A stretch of DNA of 64,000 nt from Aureimonas fodinaquatilis (lineage in GTDB: Bacteria > Pseudomonadota > Alphaproteobacteria > Rhizobiales > Rhizobiaceae). This document shows positions 62,846 through 64,000 of this stretch, one piece after another. The first letter of the stretch is position 1, and each line of letters begins with the position of its first letter. A model generated the notes under the pieces. The model did no database searches and was not told the origin of the DNA. It worked only from the letters and a program-made list of their open reading frames with translations. The DNA is taken from positions 1,188,988 through 1,252,987 of the forward strand of contig NZ_VTWH01000002.1 of assembly GCF_008369445.1 (NCBI RefSeq). Reading direction: 5' to 3'. The position numbers and the translations under genes are program-made.

Positions 62846-63225
62846 CAGACCCTCAGTGTAGCTAAACTACAGGGCGTTATGAGGCATTGCGTCCGCGCAC
62901 GCAACTCATCTGCCTGGTTCTATATCGATGAGGGTTCAAAAGATGTTCTGTTCCAGCTGCTATCAAGACATCTGTCAATCTCAAGTGAAGCAGCTCGTAC
63001 CGTGGACGAGGATCGGCCCCATTCCGAGTTGTCGTAAGAAGACAACTGCGCCTCCATGGTCAAGTTGACGAACTGTGCATCTGTTAAAAACAGGTCGCAT
63101 AATATTGCCGCACTCGCAGACCACACTGGCAAAGTCGCCAGACGCGGCCGTTCGTTGGCTTTGCTGCCCCGCAAGGTAGCGATGGTTGTCTTCGTTGGTG
63201 GGGAAACGGTCGCGGTAATTGGCAT
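62846..63225. other. 380-base divergent intergenic region
   Basis: This region holds the promoters of the RpiR gene (minus) and the YafK-like gene (plus). A short dyad (62857-62871) is listed separately. The open frames here lack ribosome sites and family resemblance; I see no gene. Confidence 0.5.
62857..62871. promoter_or_regulatory. Short dyad before the RpiR-type regulator gene
   Basis: TGTAG, 5-bp centre, CTACA lies 12 bases upstream of the regulator start, where an autoregulatory operator would be expected. Its match to the half-sites near 61940 is suggestive only. Confidence 0.4.
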
Positions 63226-64000
63226 ATGTTGCACTCAATCAGACTTCTCGCTATCGGCGTTTTGGCCATCTGGCTGAGCGGATGCGTGTCCAGCGTGCTG
63301 TCTGTAGACACCAAGGCGACACAACCAATACCGGCCGCGCTTCTAGCCGAGATGTCGCAAAAATCGATGTCGCCATCGTCTCCGATCCTCATCCGCATTT
63401 TCAAGCAGGAAAGCGAGCTGGAAATCTGGAAGCAGGATCGATCGGGCAGATATGCGCTGCTGAAAACCTATCCAATGTGCCGCTGGTCAGGCAAGCTTGG
63501 GCCGAAGACCCGTGAGGGAGACCGTCAAGCTCCTGAGGGTTTTTATCATGTTACGGCAAATATGCTGAACCCGACTTCGCAGTTTCACCTGTCATTTGAT
63601 CTGGGTTATCCAAACCGGCTTGAATCTGCCCTTGGCTATACAGGTGACGCCTTGATGGTTCATGGTGCATGCACCTCTTCAGGCTGCTACGCGCTGACCG
63701 ATGATGGCGTTTCAGAAATCTACGCTGTGGCGCGTGAGGCGCTTAAAGGCAGACAGCAAGCTTTTCAGGTCCAGGCTTTTCCATTCCGGATGACGCCACA
63801 GAACATGGCAAAGCATCGGACAGATCCAAACTTCAGCTTCTGGACTGACCTCAAACGCGGTTATGACAGTTTCGAAGTGGCACGCCGGCAACCCAAAATA
63901 TCCTATTGCGGCCAGCGATACATTATCGATACGGATTTCGCTGGCGGTGAGCCGACCAACCCTCTGGCAGCCTGCCCGCCTGCGGTCAGCCAACCGAACC
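63226..64000 (+). CDS. YafK-like murein L,D-transpeptidase lipoprotein, cut by window end
   Basis: The first 258 codons are visible, starting at ATG 63226 (MLHSIRLLAIGVLAIWLSGC; lipobox LSGC, Cys20). The transpeptidase motif is MVHGACTSSGCYALTDDG (about 145-162, with His and the catalytic Cys), preceded by APEGFYHVTANMLNP and FDLGYPNRLE, the YafK/DpaA pattern. YafK-type enzymes act on peptidoglycan cross-links or detach Braun-type lipoproteins. The frame remains open at the edge, so the length is unknown. Confidence 0.9.
   Translation, partial: MLHSIRLLAIGVLAIWLSGCVSSVLSVDTKATQPIPAALLAEMSQKSMSPSSPILIRIFKQESELEIWKQDRSGRYALLKTYPMCRWSGKLGPKTREGDRQAPEGFYHVTANMLNPTSQFHLSFDLGYPNRLESALGYTGDALMVHGACTSSGCYALTDDGVSEIYAVAREALKGRQQAFQVQAFPFRMTPQNMAKHRTDPNFSFWTDLKRGYDSFEVARRQPKISYCGQRYIIDTDFAGGEPTNPLAACPPAVSQPN

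Noticed and set aside
63056-63277. A 73-codon plus-strand frame before the YafK-like gene
   Set aside because: It has no ribosome site or family resemblance, and it overlaps the good start of the YafK-like lipoprotein in another frame.

Overview
The window (about 57% G+C by eye, not computed) reads as chromosomal DNA of an alphaproteobacterium of the order Hyphomicrobiales (Rhizobiales). The strongest pointers are the acpXL-fabF2XL-fabF1XL-adh-lpxXL cluster, which makes and attaches the very-long-chain fatty acid of rhizobial lipid A, a PodJ-like polarity protein, a class I lysyl-tRNA synthetase, a zapA/DUF4164/6S RNA/5-formyl-THF cyclo-ligase neighbourhood and a TIGR02186/TauE pair. Several intergenic regions carry copies of one short palindromic repeat, as is common in this order. 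I cannot name the genus.

Layout. 1-4867 (minus): Tol-Pal envelope operon tolQ-tolR-tolA-tolB-pal-cpoB, the last gene cut by the window edge. 5112-8792 (minus): a giant secreted RTX/BapA-like adhesin whose C-terminus looks frameshifted. 8946-17681: a sugar or polyol island with an L-xylulose-reductase-like SDR divergent from an ABC importer operon (binding protein, SIS-domain isomerase, two permeases, SorC-type regulator, ATPase, Zn-alcohol dehydrogenase), closed by a convergent D-tagatose-3-epimerase-like gene. 17718-21619: housekeeping genes (yebC, ymdB-like, CAP lipoprotein, 5-FCL, 6S RNA, zapA, DUF4164). 22016-24374: gap-pgk with a strong terminator. 24602-33925: SGNH hydrolase, YitT transporter, Lhr-type helicase and PdeM, TIGR02186/TauE, PodJ-like protein. 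34245-39461: fatty-acid beta-oxidation operon. 39515-46117: YihY, LysRS, periplasmic binding protein, DUF2188, L,D-transpeptidase, EamA transporter, ArsC-like reductase. 46190-47419: DUF72 and YbaK-like. 47614-52466: the VLCFA/lipid A cluster, without the usual fabZXL. 52595-56415: membrane protein, entericidin-like lipoprotein, UPF0104 flippase-like protein, succinate-semialdehyde dehydrogenase, tRNA-Lys(CUU). 56545-62845 (minus): a second carbohydrate island (RpiR regulator, binding protein, mandelate-racemase-type enzyme, two permeases, ATPase). 63226-64000: a YafK-like L,D-transpeptidase running off the window.

Much of the window concerns the cell envelope (Tol-Pal, lipid A VLCFA, two L,D-transpeptidases, PodJ, a giant adhesin), punctuated by two self-contained, self-regulated sugar import and catabolism islands. 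The most notable observations are the C-terminal frameshift of the adhesin with its stranded terminator, the KS/CLF-like pairing of the two VLCFA ketosynthases in a cluster that has lost fabZXL, the dispersed palindromic repeat that donates or touches stop codons, and the two uncharacterised sugar islands. I did not find an obviously new defence or mobile system; there is no CRISPR array, transposase or integrase that I can see.
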